A stretch of DNA of 57,790 bases, from positions 1 to 57,790 of the forward strand of contig JACRJB010000038.1 of NCBI GenBank assembly GCA_016215605.1, given 5' to 3'. Positions 47,960 to 57,790 of this stretch are shown in pieces. The stretch is from Rhodopseudomonas palustris (GTDB lineage Bacteria > Pseudomonadota > Alphaproteobacteria > Rhizobiales > Xanthobacteraceae). The notes under the pieces were generated by a model. The model was not told the origin of the DNA, ran no database searches, and saw only the letters and a program-made list of their open reading frames with translations. The translations under genes and the position numbers were made by a program. The stretch's first letter is position 1, and every line of letters starts with the position of its first letter.

Positions 47960-48032
47960 CGGCTTCTCCATTGGGCTGTTTTCTTGGTTGGTTTTTCGGG
48001 TTCGGCAGGGGTCTTAGACTTCGGACTGGGTC

Positions 48033-48356
48033 TTAGACAATGCCCAGGAAAATGGCGAGGGCGCGATTGACCGCGGTCATTTCGTCGGGGGAGAGGCGGC
48101 CGATGACCGGGCCGACCTTGTTCCGGTACAGCGAGCCAATCTTATCAAGCATGATGCTGGACGGACTTCGAAGTCCGTTTTCTGCGGTCGGCACAAGGAC
48201 AATGCGCGTGCGCCTTACATTCATCAGGTTGGACGTCAGTGGCAGGACCGTCACTGTCGACAGGTCGCCAAAATCATCCGACTGAACGACCAAAGCCGGC
48301 CGAGGCTTTCCAAAGTCTCCCGAAAACGCGACGGTGATCAGATCGCCGCGCTTCAT
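48033..48356 (-). CDS. MazF/PemK-like toxin
   Basis: 107-residue endoribonuclease of the PemK/MazF family: MKRGDLITVAFSGDFGKPRPALVVQ (abbreviated), TVLPLTSN, SIMLDKIGSLYRNKVGPVIGRL. These proteins cut mRNA at specific short sequences. Coupled to the antitoxin by an ATGA overlap. Lower GC than neighbours. Confidence 0.9.
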   Translation of the reverse strand: MKRGDLITVAFSGDFGKPRPALVVQSDDFGDLSTVTVLPLTSNLMNVRRTRIVLVPTAENGLRSPSSIMLDKIGSLYRNKVGPVIGRLSPDEMTAVNRALAIFLGIV

Positions 48357-48628
48357 GCTTTCCAATCACTGAAATCCGACAGTTCCAGCATGCCTTCGAG
48401 CACGATTTGGCTGTCGGGATCGGCGTTGATGAGTTCGCACTCGCGCTTGATCTCAGCCTTGTATTCCGGCGAGTTGTAATCTCCCGGAACCCAGATCGTA
48501 ACCGGCTTCAGCCCCATCGCCTTCATCTTTTCCCGATGGCGGCGGACTCGTTCTGCGCCGGTGCTTCGCAATTTGGCGGCTGGCTTTCGGCTCTGACGCT
48601 TGGTCGTCTTGTCGACGCGCTTGTCCAT
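48353..48628 (-). CDS. MazE-like antitoxin (DUF3018)
   Basis: 91 residues of the DUF3018 family: RVRRHREKMKAMGLKPVTIWVPG and KRECELINADPDSQ. Basic N terminus likely binds DNA; the C terminus neutralises the toxin. Expressed before the toxin from a promoter bearing a perfect 16-bp palindrome. Ribosome-binding site GGGAGG. Confidence 0.88.
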   Translation of the reverse strand: MDKRVDKTTKRQSRKPAAKLRSTGAERVRRHREKMKAMGLKPVTIWVPGDYNSPEYKAEIKRECELINADPDSQIVLEGMLELSDFSDWKA

Positions 48629-48646
48629 CGGCGGCCTCCCTCGGGA

Positions 48647-48662
48647 GCGTTACATGTAACGC
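48647..48662. promoter_or_regulatory. Operator palindrome of the toxin-antitoxin pair
   Basis: GCGTTACATGTAACGC, a perfect 16-bp palindrome 19 bp upstream of the antitoxin ATG. The expected site for autorepression by the antitoxin or complex. Confidence 0.75.
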
Positions 48663-48717
48663 AACATAGGCTCCGGACGGCGAGGTCGCAAGCCGGCGCT
48701 GACGCGCCGGCTCAGGG

Positions 48718-49914
48718 TCACTTCACCCGCAGCACCTCGACGCCGGGCAGCGGCTTGCCTTCCATCCACTCCAGGAAGGCGCCGCCGGCGGTCGAGATGT
48801 AGGTGAAATCGTCGGCCACGCCGGCGTGGTTGAGGGCCGCGACGGTGTCGCCGCCGCCGGCGACCGAGATCAGCTTGCCGGCCTTGGTGCGGCGGGCGGC
48901 GTGTTTCGCGGCCTCGACCGTGCCCTTGTCGAACGGCGTCAGCTCGAACGCGCCGACCGGGCCGTTCCAGACCAGCGTGGCGGCGTCGTCGATCGCGGCG
49001 TGGATGCGCTCGATCGAGCGCGGACCGACGTCGAGGATCATGGCGTCGTCCGGGATGGCGTCGAGCCCGTAGGCGAAGGACGGCGCGTTGGCCTCGAAAT
49101 GATAGGCCACGGTGGCGTCGACCGGCAGGATGATGGCGCAGTTGGCGGCCTCGGCCTTGTTCATGATCCGCAGCGCGGTCTCGGCGAGGTCCTTCTCGCA
49201 CAGCGACTTGCCGACCTTGACGCCCTGGGCGTGCAGGAAAGTGTTGGCCATGCCGCCGCCGATCACCAGCGCCTGCACCTTGGTGACGAGATTCTCCAGG
49301 AGGTCGATCTTGCTGGACACCTTGGCGCCGCCGACGATCGCGATCACCGGCTTGGTCGGCGCTTCCAGCGCCTTGTTCAGCGCGACCAGTTCGGCCTGCA
49401 TGGTGCGGCCCGCATAGGCCGGCAGCTTGTGGCCGAGGCCTTCGGTGGTGGCGTGCGCGCGATGCGCGGCCGAAAACGCGTCGTTGACCCAGATGTCGCC
49501 GAGCTCGGCGAGCTTGGCGACGAATGCCGGATCGTTCTTCTCTTCCTCGGGATGGAAGCGGGTGTTCTCCAGGCAGAGAATGTCACCGTCGGCCATCGCC
49601 GCGATCGCCTTGGCGGCGGGTTCGCCGACACAATCCTCGGCGAACGCGACCGGCTTCTTGATCACCTCGGCGAGCGCGGCCGCGACCGGCTTCAGCGAGT
49701 TCTTGTCGTCGCGCCCCTTCGGCCGGCCGAAATGCGCCAGCAGGATCACCTTGCCGCCCTTGCCGGCGATCTCGGTGATGGTGGGGGCGACACGGTCGAG
49801 CCGGGTGGTGTCGGTGACCTTGCCGGAATCCATCGGCACGTTGAGATCGACGCGCAGCAGCACGCGTTTGCCTTTGACGTCGACGTCGTCGATGGTGCGA
49901 AATGATTTGGTCAT
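48718..49914 (-). CDS. pgk: Phosphoglycerate kinase
   Basis: 398 residues: [22 protein letters not shown]-type [31 protein letters not shown] and GGGDTVAA. Interconverts 3-phosphoglycerate and 1,3-bisphosphoglycerate. Third in the tkt-gap-pgk series, separated from gap by a palindromic repeat. Confidence 0.96.
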   Translation of the reverse strand: MTKSFRTIDDVDVKGKRVLLRVDLNVPMDSGKVTDTTRLDRVAPTITEIAGKGGKVILLAHFGRPKGRDDKNSLKPVAAALAEVIKKPVAFAEDCVGEPAAKAIAAMADGDILCLENTRFHPEEEKNDPAFVAKLAELGDIWVNDAFSAAHRAHATTEGLGHKLPAYAGRTMQAELVALNKALEAPTKPVIAIVGGAKVSSKIDLLENLVTKVQALVIGGGMANTFLHAQGVKVGKSLCEKDLAETALRIMNKAEAANCAIILPVDATVAYHFEANAPSFAYGLDAIPDDAMILDVGPRSIERIHAAIDDAATLVWNGPVGAFELTPFDKGTVEAAKHAARRTKAGKLISVAGGGDTVAALNHAGVADDFTYISTAGGAFLEWMEGKPLPGVEVLRVK

Positions 49915-49936
49915 GATGAACCCTGTGCGTGGGGCC

Positions 49937-50074
49937 CATCCTTCGAGACGCCTCGCTGCGCTCGGCTCCTCAGGATGAGGCTTACGAAAGCGGCGCGGAG
50001 AGCAACCCCCCCCGCGCCCTGTCTGGATCCTCATGGTGAGGAGCGGGCGAGAGCCCGCGTCTCGAACCATGAGG
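49937..50074. repeat. Palindromic repeat, ATCCTTCGAGACG type
   Basis: Left half ATCCTTCGAGACGCC...GGCTCCTCAGGATGAGG, right half CCTCATGGTGAGGAGC...CGTCTCGAACCATGAGG. Two hairpins joined by a spacer. Same family as the copy beside the IS110-like element at 57352. Confidence 0.75.
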
Positions 50075-50095
50075 CAACGCGTAGTTATTAGCTCG

Positions 50096-51103
<1,008 letters not shown>

Positions 51104-51228
51104 CCAATTTCTCCTCGTGCTAATGATACTCAATTGTTGCGACGGGGTGGCTCCCCGTACTTGTGCGGTGTCATGCCCTGAATGAACCGCAGTTGCAATC
51201 CGCTCGTTTGGCGAATCCGGCCAAAGCC

Positions 51229-53217
51229 TTACTTGCCGCCGGGACGGCTTGCCGCGGCCTCCGCGACGGCCTCGGCGGTGATGCCGAAGTGCTTGTACAG
51301 ATCCTTCGCCGGGGCGCTGGCGCCGAAGCCCGACATGCCGATGAAGGCGCCGTCCGGGCCGATCACCGCATCCCAGCCGAACCGCACCGCGGCTTCGACC
51401 GCGACCTTGACCGGCGCGTCGCCGATGATCGCCTTCCGGGTGGCATCGTCCTGCTGCAGCAGCAGGTCGAGCGACGGCACCGACACCACGCGGGCGGCGA
51501 TGCCCTTGCCGGCCAGCAGCTTGTGCGCCGCCACCGCGATCTCGACCTCGGAGCCGGTGGCGAAGATCGTGACGCTGGCCTTGCCGTCGGCCGCGACCAG
51601 CTCATAGGCGCCCTTGGCGCAGCGGTTGTCGTCGGACGGCGTGGTCCGCACCGGCGTCAGGTTCTGGCGCGACAGCGCCAGCACCGTCGGACCCTTGGTG
51701 TTCTCCAGCGCGAGCTGCCAGCATTCGGCGGTCTCCACCGGGTCGGCCGGGCGGAATACCCGCATGTTCGGCATCGCCCGCAGCGAGGCGAGGTGCTCGA
51801 CCGGCTGATGGGTCGGGCCGTCTTCGCCGAGCCCGATCGAGTCGTGGGTCATGATGTAGACCACCGGCACGTGCGACAGCGCCGCGATCCGCATCGAGGG
51901 GCGGGCGTAGTCGGCGAAGCACAGGAAGGTGCCGCCGGCCGGCGCGAAGCCGCCATGCATCGCGAGGCCGTTCATCGCCGCCGCCATGCCCATTTCGCGG
52001 ATGCCGTAGTGGATGTACCGCCCGCTGAAATCATCCGGCGTGACGTCCTGGGCATGCTTGGTGCGGGTGTTGTTGGACGGGGTCAGATCGGCGGAGCCGA
52101 GCAGCAGCTCCGGCACCACCTCGACCAGCGCCTCCAGCGCCAGCTCGCTGGCCTTGCGGGTGGCGATGGTCTGCGGCTCGGCGACCAGTCTGTCCTTGAG
52201 CTTGCGGATCGCGCCGTCCAGCCCCGCCGGGCGCTTGCGGTCGATCACCCGGCGCTGGAATTCGGCGCGCAGCTTCTTGTCCAGCTTCTCGAATTTCGCC
52301 TGCCAGGCGGCATGGGCCTTGGCGCCCTTCCTGCCGACCGCACGCCACGCCGACAGCACGTCGTCGGGGATTTCGAACGGGCCATAGTCCCAGCCCAGCG
52401 CCTTCTTGGCGCCAGCGAGTTCTTCGGCGCCGAGCGGCTCGCCATGCGCCTTGGACGTGCCGGCCTTGTTCGGCGCGCCGAACCCGATCGTGGTCTTGCA
52501 GGCGATTAGGGTCGGCCGGTCGGAGGCCTGCGCCTGCTTGATCGCCGCGGCGATCGCGCCGTGATCGTGGCCGTCGATCCGCATCGCGTTCCAGCCATGG
52601 GCCTGGAAGCGCGCGACCTGGTCGACATTGTCGGACAGCGTCAGCGGGCCGTCGATGGTGATGCCGTTGTCGTCGTACAGGAAGATCAGCTTGGACAGCT
52701 TGAGGTGGCCGGCGAGCGCGATCGCCTCGTGGCTGACGCCTTCCATCAGGTCGCCGTCCGAGCACAGCACGTAAGTATAGTGATCGACGATGTCGCCGAA
52801 CTCGGCGGCGAGCAGCCGCTCCGCCAGCGCGGTGCCGACCGACGACGCGACGCCCTGGCCGAGCGGGCCGGTGGTGGTCTCGACCGAGTCGGTGATGGAG
52901 TTTTCCGGATGGCCGGGGGTCCGGGAGTCCAGCTGACGGAAGTGCTTCAGCTGCTCCAGCGTCATCTCCGAATTACCGGTCAGGTACAGCAGCGCGTAGA
53001 GCAGCATCGAGCCATGGCCGGCGGACAGGATGAAGCGGTCGCGATCCGGCCAATGCGCATCGGCGGCGTCGAATTTCAGGAAGTTGGTGAACAGCACGGT
53101 GGCGACATCGGCGGCGCCCATCGGCAGACCGGGGTGACCGGATTTGGCCTTCTCGACCGCGTCCATCGCCAGCGCCCGGACTGCGTTCGCCATACGGGAA
53201 TGATCGAGTTTCGCCAT
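51229..53217 (-). CDS. tkt: Transketolase
   Basis: 662 residues: [38 protein letters not shown] thiamine diphosphate motif, [20 protein letters not shown]. Connects pentose phosphate and Calvin pathways. First gene of the tkt-gap-pgk set; ATG at 53217. Confidence 0.96.
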   Translation of the reverse strand: MAKLDHSRMANAVRALAMDAVEKAKSGHPGLPMGAADVATVLFTNFLKFDAADAHWPDRDRFILSAGHGSMLLYALLYLTGNSEMTLEQLKHFRQLDSRTPGHPENSITDSVETTTGPLGQGVASSVGTALAERLLAAEFGDIVDHYTYVLCSDGDLMEGVSHEAIALAGHLKLSKLIFLYDDNGITIDGPLTLSDNVDQVARFQAHGWNAMRIDGHDHGAIAAAIKQAQASDRPTLIACKTTIGFGAPNKAGTSKAHGEPLGAEELAGAKKALGWDYGPFEIPDDVLSAWRAVGRKGAKAHAAWQAKFEKLDKKLRAEFQRRVIDRKRPAGLDGAIRKLKDRLVAEPQTIATRKASELALEALVEVVPELLLGSADLTPSNNTRTKHAQDVTPDDFSGRYIHYGIREMGMAAAMNGLAMHGGFAPAGGTFLCFADYARPSMRIAALSHVPVVYIMTHDSIGLGEDGPTHQPVEHLASLRAMPNMRVFRPADPVETAECWQLALENTKGPTVLALSRQNLTPVRTTPSDDNRCAKGAYELVAADGKASVTIFATGSEVEIAVAAHKLLAGKGIAARVVSVPSLDLLLQQDDATRKAIIGDAPVKVAVEAAVRFGWDAVIGPDGAFIGMSGFGASAPAKDLYKHFGITAEAVAEAAASRPGGK

Positions 53218-53518
53218 GCTGTAACCACCTGAAATCGTATGTTTGCCGGCATTCCGCGAGTCGGAACGCACTTCACTCCGGCACAGCCAGACAATCGAGG
53301 AGGCCGAAACTACCGGGGTATGGTGGTGGCATAGCACCCTGATCAGGCGAGTCCAAGGCGACCACCTGCGACAAACCCGAGGCCTACGCTTTATGGTGCA
53401 TAGTCGAGCAGCGGCGTTGCGCTTCGCTCCCTTGCCACGTAAATTTCACGCTCTAAACGCTTGTCTGATCGTGGCTTTTATTTGGACGCGTGAAGCTGCG
53501 AGGGTCGCGCAACAAACC
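53218..53518. other. Divergent control region of tkt and DUF4164/zapA
   Basis: About 300 bp without a gene. It must hold the divergent promoters of tkt and the zapA pair. TTGTCT (53461) and an AT-rich stretch about 15 bases later are possible promoter parts. No dyad or sRNA was evident. Confidence 0.4.
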
Positions 53519-53854
53519 ATGACCGATCGTCCCGTCCCCGGTTCCATCAGCGCCGATCAGGCTCCGACCGAGATCGTCGCGGCGACGCGCCGTCTCGCCG
53601 CCGCGCTCGAGGCGCTGGAGAGCGCGGTGGAGCGCCGGGCCGAGGCCGACCGCGACGAGGACGAGCTGGCGTCGCGGATTCAGGCGCTCGGCGCCGACCG
53701 CTCCCGGCTCGCCGACGAGCTCGACGGTTCGCTGGTCAAGACCCGCAAGCTGGAGCGCGTCAATCGCGAGATTGCGCAGCGGCTGGACGCCGCGATCGGC
53801 ACCATCCGCGCCGTGCTCGAGACCGAGCCGGCCGACGAGGAGGAGCCGTCATGA
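53519..53854 (+). CDS. DUF4164 coiled-coil protein
   Basis: 111 residues, nearly all predicted coiled coil (ALEALESAVERRAEADRDEDE, abbreviated). DUF4164 genes accompany zapA in Rhizobiales, with a possible ZapB-like role in the divisome. ATGA overlap with zapA. Confidence 0.8.
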   Translation: MTDRPVPGSISADQAPTEIVAATRRLAAALEALESAVERRAEADRDEDELASRIQALGADRSRLADELDGSLVKTRKLERVNREIAQRLDAAIGTIRAVLETEPADEEEPS

Positions 53855-54261
53855 ACGCGAAGGACGCCGCCGCCTCCGCCAACCACGTCAACGTCACCAT
53901 CAACGGCCGGCAGTACCGGATGGCCTGCGAGCCCGGCCAGGAGCCGCAGCTGCTCGGCCTCGCCGACAGTCTCGAAAGCCGGATCCAGAGCCTGCGCGGC
54001 CGGTTCGGCGAAATCGGCGACGCGCGGCTGACGGTGATGGCGGCGCTGATGATGGCCGACGAACTGCTCGACGCCCACGGCCGCCTCGCCACGCTGCAGC
54101 AGGAAGTCGAGGCGCTGCGCGAGGACCGCAGCCAGTCGATCGACCGCACGGTGACGACCAACCGCGCCGTCGCCGCCGCGCTCAACTCGGCCGCCGAACG
54201 CATCGAACGCACCACCCAAGTCCTGAACCGCACCATCGGCGGTGGGATTGCGATCGGGTAG
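53851..54261 (+). CDS. zapA: Cell division protein ZapA
   Basis: 136 residues with the ZapA pattern VNVTINGRQYRMACEPGQE, LADSLESRIQSLR, LTVMAALMMADELLD, and a coiled-coil tail. ZapA crosslinks FtsZ filaments. The tail after residue 100 is longer than in E. coli ZapA. Confidence 0.88.
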   Translation: MNAKDAAASANHVNVTINGRQYRMACEPGQEPQLLGLADSLESRIQSLRGRFGEIGDARLTVMAALMMADELLDAHGRLATLQQEVEALREDRSQSIDRTVTTNRAVAAALNSAAERIERTTQVLNRTIGGGIAIG

Positions 54262-54287
54262 TTCCCGTTTCAGGTACAACAAAGCGC

Positions 54288-54506
54288 CGTCATTCCGGGG
54301 CGCTCGCGAAGCGAGCGCCCCCGGAATCTCAGCCACACGCTCATCCTCCAAGTTCGTCATTCCGGGATGCGCCCGAAGGGCGCAGACCCGGAATCCATAC
54401 TCCCTGGACTCGCGGTGAAGCGTAGTCGCCGCAACGCAATGCCCAAGTGGAAGCGTCAGGGGCTCTGGATTCCGGGTTCGCGCTGCGCGCGCCCCGGAAT
54501 GACGAA
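54288..54506. repeat. Palindromic repeats, GTCATTCCGG type
   Basis: A short copy (GTCATTCCGGGGCGC with GCGCCCCCGGAAT) and a longer one (GTCATTCCGGGATGCG ... GCGCCCCGGAATGACG) in tandem. Related to the copy at 32335. Between the convergent zapA and RNA methyltransferase genes. Confidence 0.75.
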
Positions 54507-54542
54507 CGAGAGGGTGTTGTTGTTGCGGCACGACGTGCGTCG

Positions 54543-55781
54543 TTACTTCCGGAATACCGCCACCAATTCCACATGCGGCGTGTACTTGAACTGATCGACC
54601 GGCGTCACCTTCTCCAGCCGGTAGCCGCCGTCGATCAGCAGCCTTGCGTCGCGCGCGAAGGTCGTCGCGTTGCACGACACCGCGATGATCAGCGGCACTT
54701 TGCTGGCGGCGAGTTGCGCGGCTTGGGCCTGGGCGCCCTGGCGCGGCGGGTCGAACAGCACGGCGTCGAAATCCAGCAGTTCCGGCGGTGCCAGTGGCCG
54801 GCGGAACAGGTCGCGCGCTTCGGCCTTGATCGGCTTCAGCCCGGGGGTCGCCTGCGCGGCCTTCTGCAGTGCGCTCACCGCCGGCGCGTCGTTGTCATAG
54901 GCGACCACGCGCGCCTTGGCGGCGAGCCGCAGCGCAAACGGACCGACGCCACAGAACAAATCTGCGATCAGCTTGGCGCGCTTGATCTCGCCGAGCGCCA
55001 GCTCCGCCAGCGTCTGCTCGCCGAGCGCGGTCGCCTGCAGGAACGCGCCGGGCGGCAGCGTCACCCGCGCGCTGCCGATCCGCACCGTCGGCGGCGTGCG
55101 CATCAGCACCAGTTCGCCGTGCCGCGTCAGCCGCGCCAGTTTGTGCTGCTCGGCGAGCTGCGACAGCGCGCCGATCATCTTCGGCGGCAGCGGGCCGGAG
55201 CCGCGGACATCGACGTCGAGGCCGTTCTCGCAGGCGGTGACCTGGATATCGAGCGGCTTGCCGATCAAAGTCAGCGTCTCGGCCAGCGCCCACGCGGCCT
55301 CGATCGCGCCGCTCAGCGCCGGGTCGAGGATCGGGCAATGATCGATCGCGATCACGTCGTGGCTGGCCGCGGCGCTGAAGCCGACCTTCAGCACGTCGTG
55401 GGTGCCCTTGCGGGCGTGCAGCGTGATGCGGCGGCGCCCGGCGCCGTGCGCGTCGATCAACGGATCGACGGCGCAGTCGATGCCCGCCTGGGCCAGCGTC
55501 TCGACCACCAGATTGCGCTTCCAGGCCTGGTACGCGTCGCTCTGCCAGTGCTGGATCGCGCAGCCGCCGCAGATGCCGAAATGCGGGCAGAACGGCTCGA
55601 TCCGCTGCGGGCTCGCGACCTCGACGCGCAGCAGCCGGCGGCGGTCGGGATGGCCGGGGACCGGTTCGGCCGTGACGCGCTCGCCGCCGAGCGCATAGGG
55701 CACGTACACCGCGCCGCCGGCGGCGAGGCTGACGCCGTCGCCGCGGTGGCCGACGTGATCGATCGCGAGGGTTTCGGTCAT
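54543..55781 (-). CDS. 23S rRNA/tRNA uracil-5 methyltransferase family (RlmD/TrmA-like)
   Basis: 412 residues: a TRAM-like start, Fe-S Cys set [14 protein letters not shown] and a further Cys in DHCPIL, SAM motif [14 protein letters not shown], and [10 protein letters not shown] with catalytic Cys. Expected to methylate uracil C5 in RNA; which RNA cannot be told. Confidence 0.88.
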   Translation of the reverse strand: MTETLAIDHVGHRGDGVSLAAGGAVYVPYALGGERVTAEPVPGHPDRRRLLRVEVASPQRIEPFCPHFGICGGCAIQHWQSDAYQAWKRNLVVETLAQAGIDCAVDPLIDAHGAGRRRITLHARKGTHDVLKVGFSAAASHDVIAIDHCPILDPALSGAIEAAWALAETLTLIGKPLDIQVTACENGLDVDVRGSGPLPPKMIGALSQLAEQHKLARLTRHGELVLMRTPPTVRIGSARVTLPPGAFLQATALGEQTLAELALGEIKRAKLIADLFCGVGPFALRLAAKARVVAYDNDAPAVSALQKAAQATPGLKPIKAEARDLFRRPLAPPELLDFDAVLFDPPRQGAQAQAAQLAASKVPLIIAVSCNATTFARDARLLIDGGYRLEKVTPVDQFKYTPHVELVAVFRK

Positions 55782-55827
55782 CGCGACTCGATAGGCTTCG
55801 CGCGGCGGGCCGTAAAGCCGGAAGTGC

Positions 55828-57240
55828 TCAGCCGCGCGCCGGGGCGGCGCGCCCGTCGCGCGTCAGCAGATGGAAGCGGGCGACCAGCAGCGCGGCGTAG
55901 ACCGCCAGCCCGATCGCCAGCCCGATCCAGACGCCGAACGGGCCGAGCCCGGCCGGGAAGCCGAGCAGATAGCACGCCGGGAAGGCGATCACCCAGAATC
56001 CCAGCACCGCGAACAGCAGCGGGATCCTGGTGTCGTTCTTGCCGCGCAGCGCGCCGTTGGCGACCACCTGCAGGCCGTCGACGATGAAGAAGCTGGCGCC
56101 GACCACCAGTAGCGACGCGGTGAGCTGCGCGGTCTCCGCGGCCGTCGTCGAATCGCCGAGAAACAGATGCGGGATCTGGTGCCGCGTCAGCGCCACCAGC
56201 AGCGTCATCGCCGACATGAAGGCGAGGCCGAGCGCGATCGCGGCGAAGCCGGCGCGGCGGGCGCCCGCGGGATCGTCGCGGCCGACCGCATGGCCGACCC
56301 GCACCGTGGCGGCCAGCGAGATCCCGAGCGGCACCATGAACATGATCGCCGCGACCTGCACGGCGATCTGGTGTGCGGCGAGCGCGGTGGTGCCGATCTT
56401 GCCCATCAGCAGCGCGGCGGCGCCGAACACGCCGTATTCCAGCACGGACGCGCCCGAAATCGGCAGGCCGAGCGCCAGCAGCCGCCGCATCAGCGGGCCG
56501 TCGAACCGCGCCAGCTCGCCGAACACCTGATACTTGCGGAAGGGCTGCAGCGTGACGCACACCACCGCCGCCGCGACGCACATCGCGACCGAGACGATCG
56601 TGGTGGCGAGGCCGGCGCCGAAGATCTCCAGCCGCGGCAGGCCGAAGGCGCCGTTGATCAGCGCATAGGCGAGCAGGCCGTTGAGCGGCACCGCGGCGAA
56701 CATGATCCACAGCGCCGGCTCCGGCCGGTTGACCGCGCCCATGAAGCTGCGCAGCGCGATGAAGATCCAGCCCGGCACCAGCGACCACGCCAGCCCGTGC
56801 AGATAGCGGCCGGCGAGCTGTGCGGTGTGCGGCTCCTGGCCGGCGGCGAGCAGCATCGCCTCGCCGAAGAACTGGCTCAGCGTCAGCGGCACGCCGGCGA
56901 TCACCGCCGCCCACAGCCCGACCCGCAGCGCGGCGCGGACCTGGCGCGGCGTGCGCGCGCCATAGGCCTGCGCCGCCAGCGGCGCCACCGCCGAGACCAG
57001 GCCGATGCCGAGCATGAAGGCGACCAGCAGCACCGTGTGGGCGAGCGCCGCCGCGGCCACGGCGGCGTCGCCGAGCCGGCCGATCAGCGCGAGGTCGGTG
57101 GTCATCATCGCGATCTGGCCGAGCTGCGTCAGCGCCATCGGCACCGCGAGCCACAGCGTCTCGACGATTTCGGTCCGCCACGCAGACGATTGCGCCGGCG
57201 CGGGGGCGCCGGCGGCCAGATGCAGATTCGAGGTGGTCAT
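55828..57240 (-). CDS. MATE family efflux transporter
   Basis: 470 residues with twelve hydrophobic segments and MATE-type repeats ([26 protein letters not shown] and related). Sodium- or proton-driven export of cations or metabolites. ATG at 57240. Confidence 0.9.
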   Translation of the reverse strand: MTTSNLHLAAGAPAPAQSSAWRTEIVETLWLAVPMALTQLGQIAMMTTDLALIGRLGDAAVAAAALAHTVLLVAFMLGIGLVSAVAPLAAQAYGARTPRQVRAALRVGLWAAVIAGVPLTLSQFFGEAMLLAAGQEPHTAQLAGRYLHGLAWSLVPGWIFIALRSFMGAVNRPEPALWIMFAAVPLNGLLAYALINGAFGLPRLEIFGAGLATTIVSVAMCVAAAVVCVTLQPFRKYQVFGELARFDGPLMRRLLALGLPISGASVLEYGVFGAAALLMGKIGTTALAAHQIAVQVAAIMFMVPLGISLAATVRVGHAVGRDDPAGARRAGFAAIALGLAFMSAMTLLVALTRHQIPHLFLGDSTTAAETAQLTASLLVVGASFFIVDGLQVVANGALRGKNDTRIPLLFAVLGFWVIAFPACYLLGFPAGLGPFGVWIGLAIGLAVYAALLVARFHLLTRDGRAAPARG

Positions 57241-57351
57241 GGCGCGCACCATAGCCGAAGTTGCGGCCGCAGTAAGACTGGTGTGGTCGCGAGCCTAGGG
57301 CGGTTCCGGCGCTGATGGAATCCGCTGTCTTGACCCGTCGCCACGTGCACG

Positions 57352-57447
57352 GCCTCATGGTGAGGAGGCGCGTAGCGCCGTCTCGAACCATGGCCGCTTG
57401 CACGACGTGCGGCTATCCTTCGAGACGCCCGGCTTCGCCGGGCTCCT
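57352..57447. repeat. Palindromic repeat, ATCCTTCGAGACG type, adjoining IS110-like element
   Basis: Same family as 49937. The left hairpin CTCATGGTGAGGAGGCGCG...CGTCTCGAACCATG is complete; the right hairpin starts ATCCTTCGAGACGCC and reads to GGCTCCT at 57447, after which the expected CAGGATGAGG is replaced by TGTATGAGCG. Confidence 0.7.
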
Positions 57448-57492
57448 TGTATGAGCGCGACCTGCTATCCTTCATCGTTCCTTTCAGGGAAT

Positions 57493-57590
57493 GCCCCATC
57501 CCGGACGGCCATCCGGGATGGGGCGCCGGTCGTCGGATCGTTGGGCTTCCAGCCTTGTGGGCTGTTCCTGAGCAAGATCGCGATCGGCTC
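57493..57590 (+). ncRNA. Bridge-RNA-like fold upstream of the IS110 transposase
   Basis: A perfect 13-bp hairpin (57493-57505 with 57512-57524, loop CGGCCA) is followed by a stem GATCG/CGATC (57536-57540 with 57581-57585) enclosing an internal loop and an apical hairpin CAGCC-TTGTG-GGCTG (57550-57564). The loop strands are GGGCTTC (57543-57549) and TCCTGAG (57566-57572). This is the layout of a target-binding loop of IS110 bridge RNA; both strands match the neighbouring repeat. Ends of the RNA are unknown. Confidence 0.45.
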
Positions 57591-57652
57591 TTCATCAGGC
57601 CCGGATGGTTGAAGGAACTGAGGGTTCGCATCACAAGGAGGGGATGACGAAG

Positions 57653-57790
57653 ATGGCCAAGCTTAGCATGGTCTGCGCCGGCATCGACATCGGCAAATTC
57701 AAGCTCGACGCGGCGATCGAAGGCCGCAACGAGAACCTGGAAGTCGGCAACTCGCCTGACGGCTACATCGCCTTGGCCGCCTGGCTGCGC
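57653..57790 (+). CDS. IS110-family transposase, truncated by the window end
   Basis: 46 codons visible, with GIDIGKFKLDAAI, the first Asp of the DEDD RuvC-like catalytic domain. ATG 57653 follows AAGGAGG at good spacing; an ATG at 57644 would be too close. The gene continues beyond base 57790. Confidence 0.8.
   Translation, partial: MAKLSMVCAGIDIGKFKLDAAIEGRNENLEVGNSPDGYIALAAWLR

Larger units (their letters stand above)
57448..57790 (+). mobile_element. IS110-family insertion sequence, 5' part
   Basis: Left end inferred at 57447/57448 from the broken repeat; no terminal inverted repeats or target duplication are expected for IS110. A 205-bp non-coding stretch precedes the transposase gene. 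The right end lies outside the window. Confidence 0.6.

Noticed and set aside
54262-54542. 6S RNA gene, often found after zapA in alphaproteobacteria
   Set aside because: The gap after zapA contains only palindromic repeats; no 6S-like long bulged hairpin was seen.

Overview
The window comes from a GC-rich alphaproteobacterium of the Rhodopseudomonas/Bradyrhizobium lineage (inferred from protein character, synteny and intergenic repeats; no database was searched). It carries RcdA and CpdR, an MmgR-type (alpha-r8) sRNA beside an IMPase-family gene, an O2-independent ubiquinone gene set under a FixK-type box, and lineage-typical palindromic intergenic repeats. Coding density is high, with many 4-bp ATGA overlaps.

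Layout. 1-7.7 kb: lytic transglycosylase, LysE exporter, TauE-type permease and glyoxalase-fold protein divergent from a TetR gene, histidinol-phosphatase (hisN), an MmgR-like sRNA, N-formylglutamate amidohydrolase, cpdR, tRNA-Val(GAC) and a small secreted protein. 7.7-15 kb: a TetR gene divergent from a three-subunit PaoABC-type molybdenum aldehyde oxidoreductase, then a two-gene ABC exporter. 15-22 kb: LysR gene divergent from a StyA-like FAD monooxygenase, EthD protein and flavin reductase; then DUF5996, WrbA, pirin and another LysR gene. 22-32 kb: DsbD-like periplasmic domain, YqgE/AlgH, a membrane PAS-GGDEF-EAL protein, quinone oxidoreductase, DUF1192, a candidate sRNA, rcdA, rpmE, an MsbA-like exporter. 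32-39 kb: GNAT, a MotA/OmpA-like stator pair, DUF1295 plus cyclopropane synthase-like operon, small membrane proteins, an HTH/DUF2975 pair and a lipoprotein. 39-44 kb: ubiD-ubiX divergent from ubiT-ubiU-ubiV. 44-53 kb: suhB, Sel1 protein, thiE-like gene, class I aldolase, a MazEF-like toxin-antitoxin pair, pgk, gap and tkt on the minus strand. 53.5-57.8 kb: DUF4164, zapA, RNA methyltransferase, MATE transporter, and the 5' end of an IS110-family element cut off by the window end.

How the genes fit together. ubiD/ubiX and ubiTUV together would let the cell make ubiquinone with and without oxygen, and the FixK-type site upstream of ubiT gives a ready oxygen-responsive control. tkt-gap-pgk-fba form a Calvin cycle/gluconeogenesis block split by a toxin-antitoxin cassette with its own palindromic operator. 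CpdR and RcdA both belong to the ClpXP pathway that degrades CtrA. Several regulator genes (two TetR, two LysR, one HTH/DUF2975 pair) sit on conspicuous inverted repeats, most of them perfect, that are strong operator candidates. The most unusual signal is at the right edge: the IS110-family element lies next to a palindromic repeat, and its 5' non-coding end can be folded into a bridge-RNA-like target loop whose two guide segments match the repeat.
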